NCBI RefSeq assembly: GCF_000234665.1
Contig: NC_018337.1
Coordinates: 1,016,222 to 1,080,221 of the forward strand
DNA length: 64,000 nt
Origin: Leishmania mexicana MHOM/GT/2001/U1103
Lineage: Eukaryota > Euglenozoa > Kinetoplastea > Trypanosomatida > Trypanosomatidae
Reading direction: 5' to 3'
Shown here: one piece after another, positions 51,421 through 61,958 of the stretch
Layout: each line of letters starts with the position of its first letter
How positions within the stretch are numbered: the stretch's first letter is position 1
Position numbers and translations under genes: made by a program
The notes under the pieces: model-generated
Database searches by the model: none
Told to the model about the DNA's origin: nothing
What the model saw: only the letters and a program-made list of their open reading frames with translations

Positions 51421-52050
51421 CCCGGCTCCGTGGCAAAGCTTCGATGAATGTCTGCATTGTGCAAGAGACGCATGCCACCCCAGCAGACCTGCGAGGCATT
51501 TGATCTGCCGGGTTTGGAGGGTTCCGGCGCAGCAAGAAAAAAGCGGCACGGCACTGGCGTCTCGGTGCTTACGCAATAGGGCATATGCACAGGTGTGGGG
51601 TCGATTACTTCATGTGAAGAGTCGCCATACCGTATTTGCGGGATGCAGCGGCTTCAGGTGACTGTGGGAGCGGCGTGGCATGCAGGCAGAGCACAGGGTG
51701 TCACAGGACCCTGACCTGCGGCTGGCCGGCATCGTCCCTGAGGTCGTCCGGCATTGACGGATGCCACCGCCTGTTACGTAGACGACTGACGCCACTGCCT
51801 CTGTCCTGAAGGCGCGACCCTGGACGCTGCCCGTGTTGACCGAGGCATGCGGCCCGCCCGGGTCCGTGTGGCGCCCACCGCGCAGCACGTACCCGAGGAA
51901 GGGACGAGCAAGGACAGGATGCGCCGGTACGACGCATGGGGCCCGATGGAACGGCAGGCAGTGCGTCCATGGCGACCAGGATGTAGCCGTGGTGCAACAG
52001 AGGCGTGTGAGCTGTCTGTGAATTCGTATATTTGTCGACGTGTTCGTGGA
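51421..52050 (-). other. Coding-like island, possible relic
   Basis: This stretch is GC-rich and free of the microsatellites typical of spacers. On the - strand a frame covering about 51610-52000 reads like ordinary protein (for example FLGYVLRGGRHTDPGGPHAS and TEAVASVVYVTGGG), without a matching start or a family I recognise. It directly follows repeat B copy 2, so it may be a longer part of the same mobile element or a decayed gene. Confidence 0.35.
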
Positions 52051-53770
52051 GGAATGACTTGTTGAGGACGAAAAGCAAACTCTGAGCGGGTTGTTGTGTG
52101 ATTTGTTTTTGAGCTGGCGGGTTGAATGACGAGCTGATGCACGACGGGTGCTGTTGGGCAGCACTGGCACGCACAAGAGGGAATGTGGAGGATGAGCGGG
52201 GGAGGAAACGTGAGGAAAATGAGAGTTGCAGGCCGCAAGGGGTGGTGCGTTTTTTTCCCCCACTGCTGCGGTACAGTATGACATACTCGTTTTCATGTAG
52301 TCTCCACTTTCTTTCGCGATACCTCCGTTCTGTTCGCTACCGCCTGTTTCGTTTCATTATTTTTGTTTTCCGTTCCGCTTTGTGTGGCCCTGTCGTTTTC
52401 CAGTGGCGGAGTCATCTCAGCGTGTGGGAGGCTGTCCCTGAACTGGATGGGCGTGCTGCTGTCGCGTTTCCTGTTTCCGGAATACACGTGTGTGTGTATT
52501 TCTTTTGTGTGTTTACCGGTTTCTGTCCTGTGTACCACTTTTTATTGCACTTATTCCTGGTTTCTCTCCCAGTGAATCTGTTGGAACGCTCGCTCGTCAA
52601 GAAGCGATGGACGAGCCACCCCTGTCGTTGTCCCTCGTTCCCTTCGCCTTATGCTAGCTTTTCGCGTGAATGGCTGTTCCCGAACTGTGAGGGCACGGGA
52701 AACGCATGCGCGGGGATCACTCGTTTGACGGAGGCGTTGATGTGTGTAGAGGTTGAAGGTCAACGGATGAGCTGACGTCTTGGCACTCGGCTGCTTTCAT
52801 GCGACACAGCTGCGCATGCTAAAAGCGCTGCCACCTTTGTCGCCAGAGCATTCCGCTGAGCCTCTCTTGCCGCTTTCCTTCGACTCATCCTCAGCGCCTC
52901 TAACATCTCTCTGCTATCGCTTTGCTGATACCCCCCCCTCGCCTTCATTTCCATCTCCACCCACATCGCGTGCCGATCGTAACGGACTGCTGAAAAGTCG
53001 TGTTCGCACGCTCTGCTCGCCCTTTCGCACGGCGAGCAGCACCAACGAGATATCAACAGCAAAAGATGATGTCGAGAGGGCGTCCCCCTCCCCCCAAAAA
53101 AACAGCAGCGGCACGAAACGAAGGGGAGCGCAAGAAACACGTTTGTGTCTTGGTGACCTCCCTTTCCGTGGGTGCCACCTTTTTTGTCGCTGGGTAAGCT
53201 GTATGTTGCGGCTGCGACACCGTATTCTGTCTGCTTGTATGTGTGTGTGTGTGTGTGAAGAGGATGCCGTTGGCTTTGATCGGCGACGCTTGAGCACCAT
53301 GTCTTCTCGTTTTTTTTTGTTGGCAGCGGTGCATAAAAACCACGTTGCATATCCGTTTCCAACACACACACGTGTCCGTGCTTCCGCACTCATACACGCC
53401 GGTGTTGAGTTCCGGCTTCTCCATGCCCTCGCAAACGCTGGCTCGAAAAAAAAGCAAAACACCCACACGAGAGCAGGGCTCAAGAGGAAGTGACGTGACG
53501 GAGACTTGGCCGCCTTTTTTTTTCCACCCCACCGTCTTTCTGTGCCCGTGTTCATGTGGTTGCGGACGGTGCCTCTTCTATCTCTTCTTCTCTCCCTTCT
53601 AGCCTTTTTTTTCCTTCTCGCACCTCTACACTTTATGGTTTCTGTGCGCGCGCCGCTCTCTCTTTCTGACAGCAGTACGCCTTTCTCCGTTGGGTACGCT
53701 TCTTTGAAGCGACGTGACCCGCTCTTTCTCGTGTTTTCTGTCGCTGCTTTCTCTCTCCTTCTCCGAGTTG

Positions 53771-54455
53771 GCCTGCTCGGGTGTGGCCATCTCTGCTTTC
53801 TCCCATCCCTGCATCTCTTGTTGTTTTCGCTTTCCTTGACGGCGGGCGTCATCACCGATGACGGCGAACAGGCGTCTGTGCGTGCTCTCTCTCCCAGGGT
53901 CCAGCACAGCCCTCCCACCACCAACGCTCTCTCTGCGTGCGGGGGAGCCGAGCGGCACCCCTCCCCTCTCTCCTATGTCCCCCTGCCCATGCCGAGCCAC
54001 TTCTGGCGCTGACAGGGTGAGTGCGATGTGTCGCGCTACTCCTGTTGGCGGCCAGGTGGTGGATTGGCGTGGCATCGCTGCGGCCTGCGACCGTGCACCG
54101 GTGTGACCCATCCGTGTGATGGGGGAAGTGCCAGCGCAATGCGAACACGTCTCACGCGGGCCTCGCTGCGAACTGGTGTGGGGAGCCGGAGCCCCGCCCG
54201 GAGGGGGGACGCACCCGGGGTGGCGGCCTGCATGGTGGGAGGAGCTGCTGTGTGGCGACCTGTGGGGCTGTATGTGTGTGGGTAGCGTTTGAGGGCAGGG
54301 GCCGCGCTCTCAGACGGGGGCGTCGGGGCCTCGCTGCAAAGTGGATGTGTCTGCGGCTGCCTCGCACCATGCGATGGAGGGCCTGTGGCAGGGCTGGGGG
54401 GGGGTGGAGCGGCGCGCGAACCCATGCTGTATGGCAGAATGCACACTTTAAAAAA
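53771..54455 (+). repeat. SIDER-like repeat family A, copy 4, with A-run
   Basis: It begins at GCCTGCTCGGGTGTGGCC as copy 3 does and ends CAGAATGCACACTTT followed by a run of eight A, which resembles the A-rich tail of a retroposon. It is nearly identical by eye to copy 3. It lies about 450 nt upstream of the PPP phosphatase gene and may form part of that gene's upstream spacer. Confidence 0.9.
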
Positions 54456-54903
54456 AACACAATGCCTTCATTGTACACACATCTCTTCTTTCTCTCTCCC
54501 CTCTGCGATTGGTGCTTCACCCCCTTGCCGAGCTGCAATAAGCGTTGGCGCTCTCTCCTCGCCGCCAAGAAGTTCGCCGATGGCACTCGGTGGCCCACAG
54601 CTTTACTTTCCTCGTGATCGTACTTACCTGTTCTTGTCCTTGTGGACGCGGTCGCTACTAAGCGGTTTGCTCACTTGAGAAGTAAAGTGGCAAAGATAAG
54701 AGAAAGCGTACAAAGAAGGAAAGCGGAGGCGGTGTGCGTGCGTGCGTGTGTGCCCTTGCTGATCAGGGAGCCTATCACCACCCGGTACAGCAGCAAGGGA
54801 AGTCGTTGTCGAGACCTTCGCAACACACAATCTGCTTCCGTAAAGAGTGCTGGGCACAGCTGATCATCACCGAGGATTACCTGCTGTCTGTAGCAGTGCC
54901 AAG

Positions 54904-56793
54904 ATGTACGGGTTTGACAGTAGCGATGTGCTCTATTACCTGTATGACCCAAATCTGGTCCCCCCCGCGCGTGGCAAGTACACCCGAGTCATTTCAGAGC
55001 TCCTTGCCGGCTACTCTGACTCTTCCTACGTCGACAACATCGATATTATGGACATCCTGCGCGGCGGGACGATGGAGGCGGTGGAGCTGTGCGAGGATGC
55101 CAAGAGCATTCTCTCGAAGGAACCCACGGTGCTTGACCTTTGTGTGAGTGATGCGGACGATTTTGTTTTTGTAGGCGACATTCATGGCCAGTTCAACGAC
55201 TTACTGCACAGCGTTTTGTCAGTGCAGCTGGCCAGGTCAGCGTCAGTGTCGCGAAAGGGCACTAAGGTGGCTACACAGCCGGGACAGCGCATGGATGGCG
55301 AGGATGACAGCGGTGAACTGAGCTCCCCACTGCCAATCGCTGCCACCCCGACACTGTCGTCAACCTTAGCACCTGTGTCCTCCAGCACCGCCGTGCCGCG
55401 CCACCACGACGACAGCCACGGCTTTGGGCAAGACGCGGGAAAGATCATACGGTTTTTGTTTCTCGGCGACTACGTTGACCGCGGCCCGCGCGGGCTGGAA
55501 GTCATTGTGCTCCTCCTGGCTCTCAAAATCGAGTACCCGCAGCATGTCTTTCTCCTGCGCGGCAATCACGAGGAGGCGCAGACTAACCGCCTGTACGGCT
55601 TCTTTGACGAGTGTCGAGCGAAGTTCTTTATGGCGCACCATGCCCATGACCACATGTCTGTCGTAGAGCCGGGGTGCGACGGTGCTTGCTCCTCCCTTAT
55701 TCAGCGCTCGCCGATAAACGTTGCGAAGGAGGCGGTAGGAGCGGAGTGCCACAATTCGCATCAACACTTTTCGCACCTTGAAGGTGAATGTGCTACCCAT
55801 CTTCCTGGCACCTCTGGCAGCAACCGAAGCAACAACAGCAGCGCAGAGGTACACTCTTCCTTAGCCGATACCGATGCGGACGCGTGGATGTCGTTCAACG
55901 CGACCTTCTGCTGGCTCCCGCTGGCAGCCGTCGTTTGCTGCTGCGCGGGGTCTTTTTTCTGCACGCACGGGGGGCTGAGCCCCACTCTGCGCCGCATTAC
56001 GCAGCTGCATCGCCTCAAGCGCGAGACGTACGGGACCGGACTGTGCGAAACAATCACGTCACCGCTGAGCAGCGGCTGCAGCGTAACGAGCAGTCCGGAG
56101 CGGTCACCTCGGGGCATCTACGGCAGTACTGCCTCAACGCGGGAGCCGAACCAGATTATTGATGGCCTCCTGTGGTCCGACCCATCTGACCACGGGACAG
56201 GCTGTCACGTGAACGTGCGCGGGTGCGGCTACTCTTTCGGCATGGACGTTACGCGCCGCTTTCTCGACGCCAACTGCGGTTATGCCGCCTCACAGCCATC
56301 CTCGCTGCGGGCGGAAGGAAGCAAGGATGACGAGGAAGAGAAGCGCTCGTGTCCCGGATCCGCACCTCCGAGGAACGCTCAGTACGGCAAGTCTCAGCGC
56401 ATGCACTTTATCATGCGCGCTCACCAGTGCGTCAAGGCTGGTTTTCAGTGGTCCCAGGAGGGGTTGATGGTAACGTTGTTCTCCGCCCCTAATTACTGCG
56501 GCGTGAACGGCAACAAAGGCGCCATCGCGATGCTTCGCGGTGCGGCACAGGCTTCTGGTGAATCGATTCGGCTCGAATTCAAGGTGTACGACAGCTACAA
56601 GTGTGCCTTGTTCACCACTGGTGGATCGAAGGTGACCCTCGGTAAACTTGAGCACAGGAAGAGTGGAAGCAACCTTTCGGCGGCTGGCGGCGCACCGCCA
56701 CGTTGCCCGGCCTTTCCTCTGCGTGACCGCAATGTTGTGAACAATCCCATTTTGGAGGCATACTTTGGCAGCATTGCAAAGCCGGACATCTGA
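54904..56793 (+). CDS. PPP-family serine/threonine phosphatase with large insertions
   Basis: The 629-residue protein starts at the ATG at 54904 (the upstream GTG at 54847 is not plausible). All PPP catalytic motifs are present: GDIHG (residues 91-95), GDYVDRG (178-184), RGNHE (209-213), HGGLSP (355-360), SDPSD (425-429), RAHQ (505-508) and SAPNYCG (527-533). The metal-ligand Asp, His and Asn and the proton-donor His are therefore intact. Four inserts of roughly 60, 80, 40 and 40 residues (about 110-171, 239-317, 378-415 and 460-498) separate them, and there is an N-terminal extension of about 85 residues. The catalytic core is closest in feel to PP1/PP2A/PP2B, but the inserts set it apart; it is probably kinetoplastid-specific. 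Target and location are unknown; no membrane or signal sequence is seen. Confidence 0.88.
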   Translation: MYGFDSSDVLYYLYDPNLVPPARGKYTRVISELLAGYSDSSYVDNIDIMDILRGGTMEAVELCEDAKSILSKEPTVLDLCVSDADDFVFVGDIHGQFNDLLHSVLSVQLARSASVSRKGTKVATQPGQRMDGEDDSGELSSPLPIAATPTLSSTLAPVSSSTAVPRHHDDSHGFGQDAGKIIRFLFLGDYVDRGPRGLEVIVLLLALKIEYPQHVFLLRGNHEEAQTNRLYGFFDECRAKFFMAHHAHDHMSVVEPGCDGACSSLIQRSPINVAKEAVGAECHNSHQHFSHLEGECATHLPGTSGSNRSNNSSAEVHSSLADTDADAWMSFNATFCWLPLAAVVCCCAGSFFCTHGGLSPTLRRITQLHRLKRETYGTGLCETITSPLSSGCSVTSSPERSPRGIYGSTASTREPNQIIDGLLWSDPSDHGTGCHVNVRGCGYSFGMDVTRRFLDANCGYAASQPSSLRAEGSKDDEEEKRSCPGSAPPRNAQYGKSQRMHFIMRAHQCVKAGFQWSQEGLMVTLFSAPNYCGVNGNKGAIAMLRGAAQASGESIRLEFKVYDSYKCALFTTGGSKVTLGKLEHRKSGSNLSAAGGAPPRCPAFPLRDRNVVNNPILEAYFGSIAKPDI

Positions 56794-56949
56794 CGTGACA
56801 GTGTGAGGCGGATATGTGCTCATTGCGTGCACGTGTGTATGCGCTTGTGGGTGTCTGCCCACCATACCACTTGCCCAAGGGGCCCCTGGTCACGCGCGGC
56901 CCCATCACCCACTTACGCGTCCGCTGATCGAACGCTTTTTTTTCAGCTG

Positions 56950-57582
56950 TGCTCACCTGCCTATCGCTCGCGATCTGGGCTGCTATTCCACGTATGGAAG
57001 CATCACCAGCAACACCGCACAGGCATCTTCTTAGAGAATGGGGTACCCAGGACTCTGAAGATTCCCCCTCCCCCGAAAAAAAAACGCTGCAACGCAGGAT
57101 ATGTCCCAGCACCTTCACCGGACCTGCTTCGTTCACGGTCCACCTCGACCCCATCCAACGGGGTCGGCGATCTTGTAAAAAGTCGTGCCGTCGGTGCGTG
57201 ACCACCGCTGCGAAGAGTTCCCCGAGCGTCTGCGGTGTTGCCCGGGTCTGGAAGAAGAACAGCATCGTCACGGAATTGCCGACGCCAGCGCTGCAAGGAT
57301 CGCCTTCACAGTCCCCCTCTACCAGTTCTTCTGTGAGCTGTTTGGACTGCCCGACCCATCCCTGCCCCCGCCCGGGGAGGCACCCGACCCGTCTCCACCG
57401 TCGGTGCAGACCGTCCAAAGTGCCTCTCTTTCCATCGTTTCTGCATTATGCGCTACCTCGGCTTCGCGCTCTCACCAGCCAGATGGAGAGCGGTTGCCGG
57501 CGGGAAGAGTACGTGAGCCAACGGAGAGAAGCTTCCGTGCACAGGAACCTGTGTCGCCAACCAAGGTGAGTCCCTCGGCTTA
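56950..57582 (+). pseudogene. Coding-like island, possible gene relic
   Basis: Sequence complexity and GC at third positions rise to gene-like values here. The frame ending at TAA 57580-57582 (open from about 57179) reads as a plausible protein: FTVPLYQFFCELFGLPDPSL, then a Pro-rich segment. It is cut off upstream by TAA at 57176, and another + frame (open through 57123-57350) covers the preceding part (FTVHLDPIQRGRRSCKK). This pattern could be an old frameshifted gene, a diverged retroposon or chance. No family is recognised and there is no in-frame ATG near the start. Confidence 0.3.
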
Positions 57583-58559
57583 AGTTTCTGCGCGGGCGCA
57601 CACACGAAGAGGAGCTCGGTCACAGAGCGTCGAACAGTCACAGATTTTGCCTCGCTGCAGTAGTACTCGACGCGATCATTCCTGAAAAAAAAATACATCG
57701 TGTCTTCTATTTATCTATCTATATATTCCATGCCTGCTTCTACCAGGTCCTATCGAGGGAGTGCTTGTGCACCTCACATGCCCCCCACCCCCCTCCAACG
57801 GACGCAACGGTTTTTTCTTTATATATATACATTCAGATCCCTCCAACCAGTGGACTTGACGTTTGCGTACATCTGGTGTGTGTGTGTGTGTCGGGTTACA
57901 TGTATATATATGCACGTTTACAGACACATCTATATATATACCTGGATAAGTCAAGCTGCGGCATTCACACAAAAAGAGAGCGATACACAAGCACGGCTTT
58001 TCTCCCCCCCCCGCACCCTCTGAGGTGTTGACGTTCGTTGAAGTGCACGCTGCTTGCACGTGCTGGAGGTTTTTTTTTCGTTCTGTATTTCTTTCCGCAT
58101 CGGTTCGTGACGGTATGCCAGGTAGGTCGAATTCTCTGTCGTTCCTCTCCGCTGTGTCTTGAAGGTCGCATGGGAGAGGCAACCCACCCCACTTTCCTCC
58201 ACCCGCTCTAAGCATGCGGTGTTCCGCAGTGTACAGAACAGCACATTTTCCAGGCTCACCTCTGCATCACGTTCTAGCTGCGTGGACAAGGGAGAGGGAA
58301 GGCATAATTCCTTCAGGGTATCGTCCTTGTTGGTCTTGCAGCGCTGCTGGTGTACTTATGGCGACTGGCAGTCTGTCTGTGTCTGTGTCTGTGTGTGTGT
58401 GCGTGTGAGTGCTTGAGCATTGCCTTCTGACTACTCCTGCTATCCTCACCCCTCTGTTTTAACCTCGCGCTCGCGCTCCGTCCTTTTGCTGTCTGTTGCA
58501 CAAATTCCTGCCCACTCACACGTACATCCGTGCCCTCGCCGGCTCGTATGTTTTTCATT

Positions 58560-58561
58560 AG
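58560..58561 (+). promoter_or_regulatory. Probable spliced-leader acceptor AG for S19
   Basis: The AG follows TTTTTCATT and is 26 nt before the S19 ATG. It lies after the in-frame upstream ATG at 58548, so that ATG would not be in the mature mRNA. Confidence 0.55.
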
Positions 58562-58586
58562 AAAGGTGACAAATCCATCTTGCATC

Positions 58587-59069
58587 ATGGCTGCTCTGAA
58601 GAACAAGATCCGTCGCGTCGGCAAGAGGAAGGGTGCGACCCTGAAGGACGTCAGCGCTTGGCGCTGGATCAAGACGGCGGCGCGCCACTTCAAGCAGGAG
58701 GGCAAGATCTTTGTGCCGAACTGCACCGAGATCATGAAGAGCTCCCACGGCCGCGAGCGCGCGCCGCAGAACCCGGACTGGTACTACATCCGCTGCGCCG
58801 CCGTCCTGCGCGCCATCTACCTGCGCCCTGGCGTGGGTTACGGTGGCCTGAGCAAGCGCTTCGGCAACAAGAAGAACTACGGCAGCCGCCCCGAGCACAC
58901 CGTGACCTCCTCTACCGGTCCGCTCCACTGGGCCTGCAAGTCGCTGACGAAGCTCGGCCTCGTGGAGCCTGGTGCGCAGTCTGGTCAACGCCTGACACGC
59001 AAGGGTCACAAGTTCGCTGACTCCCTGGCCTTCCAGGTTCAGATCCGCAAGTTTGGTGCCAGCAAGTAG
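58587..59069 (+). CDS. RPS19: 40S ribosomal protein S19
   Basis: The 160-residue protein is eukaryotic/archaeal-type S19. Family features are the N-terminal VSAWRWIKTAARHFKQEG, the WYYIRCAAVLRAIYLRPGVG segment and GGLSKRFG followed by SRPEHTVTSSTG, then a helix and the GQRLTRKGHKFAD loop near the C-terminus. S19 sits in the head of the small subunit and is needed for 18S rRNA maturation. The start is taken at MAALKNKIRR (58587). An in-frame ATG 13 codons upstream is excluded by the likely acceptor AG at 58560-58561 and by lack of family similarity. The basic N-terminus is a little longer than in human S19 (145 residues). Codon use is strongly biased to C- and G-ending codons, as for highly expressed genes. 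Confidence 0.95.
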   Translation: MAALKNKIRRVGKRKGATLKDVSAWRWIKTAARHFKQEGKIFVPNCTEIMKSSHGRERAPQNPDWYYIRCAAVLRAIYLRPGVGYGGLSKRFGNKKNYGSRPEHTVTSSTGPLHWACKSLTKLGLVEPGAQSGQRLTRKGHKFADSLAFQVQIRKFGASK

Positions 59070-60155
59070 CCTCATTCTTGGGCAAGCGTAGCCGCTCTGT
59101 CGCTGTCTCTCGTATCTCTCTATCACGCGTGCATGTGCGGCGAAGCAGCAGAGGGAGGGGTGGGGGACGGGGCAAAGGAACGTGAGGAGAGGTTTTCGCT
59201 CTCGTTTTCCTTGCGTCTCCCACCGCGTCTCGCTTGCAAACGGGCACACACTAACGGAGCGAGGGCAGAGTGAGGGCAGAGCGCGGGCTTTCTTGGTTCG
59301 TCTGGCAGGTGCGCTGTGTCGATTGATTCGTCCCTTATTTTTGTTGTTTCGTGTTTTTGCTTGATTTCGTGTCATTTTTCCCCTTGTTCCCAACGCTTTG
59401 TTGGGGATACAGTTCCCACAACACCTTCCAACGAACAAGAACAATATCAACGAGCGGAAGTGCTCTTGGCTGTGTGATCGCCGATGTCGGATGTGTGCGG
59501 TTGCATCAATCAGAGCTGGCGTATTGGTCGAGAGTCTCGGTCGCCCATACGGAGTACTCGACGGGTGTCGCGGACTAGGCGGTGATTCACCCTGATACGA
59601 CAGGTGCCACTCACGATCTCATCTGTCCGCTGTGGTGGTGAACTCGCTCGTCACCCAGACCTCTCCTCTTCTTTCTCTGCCAGCGTGCAGCGGGTGCCAA
59701 TCTGAAGTGCTGCTCTCATGGGGCGAGCAGCGACAACCAAACAGAAATTCGCTTCTCGGCTGTCAACCTCTCCGCACTACGAGCACCCTCTTTTCTTTCG
59801 TTGTTACCTAAATGCCCGGGGTACAATTTTCCCGTCCTGCGACTGCTTTTATGTGGTGTGACGATACATCTGAACGCGCGCGCCATCGATACACACACGC
59901 ACACACTTATTCATGCAAGCCCGATCAGTGCCTTTGCCCCTGAGCACGAGCGTGTGCGTGCCCGTGCAGACATTTCCTGTGACTTCTTTACGAATTGTGG
60001 CGCCTCTTTGTTTGTGTGTTTTCTTTTTCGCACCGATTTTCGTTGTATCGGGCGCTGCCACTGACGTTGTGGCTATCTTTGCGTGCCGCACTCTTGTCTT
60101 TACCTCTCGCATTTCTAGTGACGCGGCTGCGCTCTCGCCGCCATCACACCGAACC
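59070..60155. other. Spacer between S19 and SRP68
   Basis: It contains the S19 3' UTR, T/C-rich tracts, a CA run (about 59889-59905), and the pyrimidine tract and AG at 60117-60118. The SRP68 frame extends upstream to an ATG at 59913, but that part reads as pyrimidine-tract translation. Confidence 0.75.
60117..60118 (+). promoter_or_regulatory. Probable spliced-leader acceptor AG for SRP68
   Basis: The AG follows a pyrimidine-rich tract (CTCTTGTCTTTACCTCTCGC then ATTTCT) and lies 38 nt before the ATG at 60156. Confidence 0.55.
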
Positions 60156-61958
60156 ATGGCGTTGGACTTTGACTTGACGCTTTTTATCAAGGAAACACAG
60201 CTGCAGCACGGTCTCCGCGCCGAGGACTATGTCCGCTATCACCACTACACTACGAACCGTCTCGCCACATTGCGGGGGCAGCTGAGCTTGTCGAACGACA
60301 AAAAGAAGTTTTTGCACAAGGAGGTCACTGCGCAGAACGCGACGGATGTTCGCCATCTGATGCTGCTCGCCTTGTATGCTGAGCGTTGTTGGGCAGAGGC
60401 GGAGGCGATGCAGGTGCAGCTGCAGACTAAGAAGGAGTCGCGCGGCACCGATGCCAACAAGCCAAAGGGTGGTGTGCCACCGCAAGATCAGTATCGCAAG
60501 CGCCTGAACAAGTCCGTCAAGTGGGCCTCGAAGCTGCACGAGGTAGCCAAGGAGGTTGCCTCAGACCGCGTCAAAAAGGAGTGCACAGCGTACTTGAAGG
60601 ACACCGCCGGACGCTGCCACGCCTCGCACGGAAAGTTCAGGGAGGCGAAGGAGGCGTTTTTGGAAGCCCGCAAAACTTACGCGACGCTGCGCTCCAATAG
60701 CAGCGAGTCGCAGTGGGTCGTGATCGCGTGCAAGATGAGCGAGCTCGATGACCGAGTTACCTACTGCATGCAGCGCCTCGGCGAGGACCCCACCACCTAC
60801 CGACCCGCGCCGATTTTCGTCGCCGCCAGCGGCGATGGTGCGGCCACAGACAGTGTGGTGCCGATGAGCGGTGCGTCGCAGCTGTCGTGGAACGGACGCA
60901 CTCTGAATGTCTACAGCATCAAGGTCAAGGATGCGCTGCGCGAGGCCCAGGCGGTGGAGGTGGAGTTGAGCGAGGCAAAGGTGCAGGAAGGACGCGGAGT
61001 GGTGCCGGTGGGCCAGTCGAACCGTGTTCTCGATCTAATGGACCGCCGTATCAACTACTACAACGATGCGCTTGCACACGCTCGGCAGGACCTGCGCACG
61101 GCGCCAGAGGGCGCCGGCAAAACCGAGTACCAGCTTATCGTGCACTACATTCTTTTCCACGTGGCTCAGGAGACACTGCGACGCACCCGTTTTCTGGCGG
61201 ATCTTTACCGCCGCCGTTTCGAAGCAACGGAGCGGACACTGAAGAGCACCGCTGCCTACTCGGCCCCGTCGTCGTTTCCTCGTGGGCACAAGCAGCAGCA
61301 GCATCGAAAGAAGAGGGCGGAGGTCGCGCCAACGCAGTACGTGTCGCCACTGGAAGTGGTGCGCCTCTACCAGGCGGCGGCTGGAAGCGTGGACGAGATG
61401 GAGCTGCTGCCCGGCGTTTCGGGGCGTGAGGACGTGGAGGCGCTGCATGCTGTCTGCTCGGCCGGTCAACTCTTCTTCACCGGCGAGAGCTGGCGGCTGT
61501 CAGAGGCGTGGTCGACGGCGATGACGTACTACTGCGACGCACTGGCGCTCCTGCGGGAGGTGAAGGGTCAGCATGTGGCGTCGATGCAGGAGCACATCGA
61601 ACAGCGCTTGATGCAGGGGGCTGCCGAGGTGGTGCTTTCCGCATCATCCATGGGTGCGGGCGGCAATGCACGAAGATCGACTCCGTTGATGACTTACCTG
61701 GTCGACGCAGATGAGGAGACGACTCAGGTGGCGCAGGGAGTCGTGCGCTTTCCGCCCGACTACCAGGCAGCCCCGTGCAAGCCTGTGTTTGTTGACGTAG
61801 CGTCGACCTTCCTGGACTACCCGGCGGACAGCGTAGACGAGGCAGATTCAGATGACCGTTCGAGCGCAAAGACCACAACTATACCGGCAGAGCCGAAGAG
61901 CGCGTCTGTAGCAGCTGGGCAACCGAAGAAGGGGTGGATGTTTGGCTGGAGAAGTTAG
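60156..61958 (+). CDS. SRP68: Signal recognition particle subunit SRP68
   Basis: The 600-residue protein matches SRP68. The N-terminus has the family's opening pattern: TLFIKETQLQHGLRAEDYVRY, the basic NRLATLRGQL, then LMLLALYAERCWAEAEAMQ. This is the helical TPR-like region that binds SRP RNA. The middle part continues as helical repeats, and the C-terminal part (about 480-600), including AEVVLSASSMGAGGNARRS and a Pro/Ser-rich tail, would correspond to the region contacting SRP72. SRP68 with SRP72 forms part of the S domain of the particle that takes secretory proteins to the ER. The chosen start (60156) fits the family N-terminus and the likely acceptor at 60117-60118; an in-frame ATG at 59913 would add 81 residues with a hydrophobic stretch. 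Confidence 0.88.
   Translation: MALDFDLTLFIKETQLQHGLRAEDYVRYHHYTTNRLATLRGQLSLSNDKKKFLHKEVTAQNATDVRHLMLLALYAERCWAEAEAMQVQLQTKKESRGTDANKPKGGVPPQDQYRKRLNKSVKWASKLHEVAKEVASDRVKKECTAYLKDTAGRCHASHGKFREAKEAFLEARKTYATLRSNSSESQWVVIACKMSELDDRVTYCMQRLGEDPTTYRPAPIFVAASGDGAATDSVVPMSGASQLSWNGRTLNVYSIKVKDALREAQAVEVELSEAKVQEGRGVVPVGQSNRVLDLMDRRINYYNDALAHARQDLRTAPEGAGKTEYQLIVHYILFHVAQETLRRTRFLADLYRRRFEATERTLKSTAAYSAPSSFPRGHKQQQHRKKRAEVAPTQYVSPLEVVRLYQAAAGSVDEMELLPGVSGREDVEALHAVCSAGQLFFTGESWRLSEAWSTAMTYYCDALALLREVKGQHVASMQEHIEQRLMQGAAEVVLSASSMGAGGNARRSTPLMTYLVDADEETTQVAQGVVRFPPDYQAAPCKPVFVDVASTFLDYPADSVDEADSDDRSSAKTTTIPAEPKSASVAAGQPKKGWMFGWRS

Larger units (their letters stand above)
51079..54903. other. Repeat-rich spacer of 3.8 kb
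   Basis: It contains family B repeat copy 2 (51151-51420), a coding-like GC-rich island (about 51421-52050), mixed pyrimidine-rich spacer (52060-53770) and family A repeat copy 4 (53771-54455). No intact gene is visible. Confidence 0.75.
56794..58586. other. Spacer between PPP phosphatase and S19
   Basis: It contains the phosphatase 3' UTR, a coding-like island (about 56950-57582), TA-rich microsatellites (57713-57728, 57820-57832 and 57902-57941), a C8 run near 58004 and GT runs (58378-58410). A T/C-rich region and AG at 58560-58561 precede S19. Confidence 0.75.
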
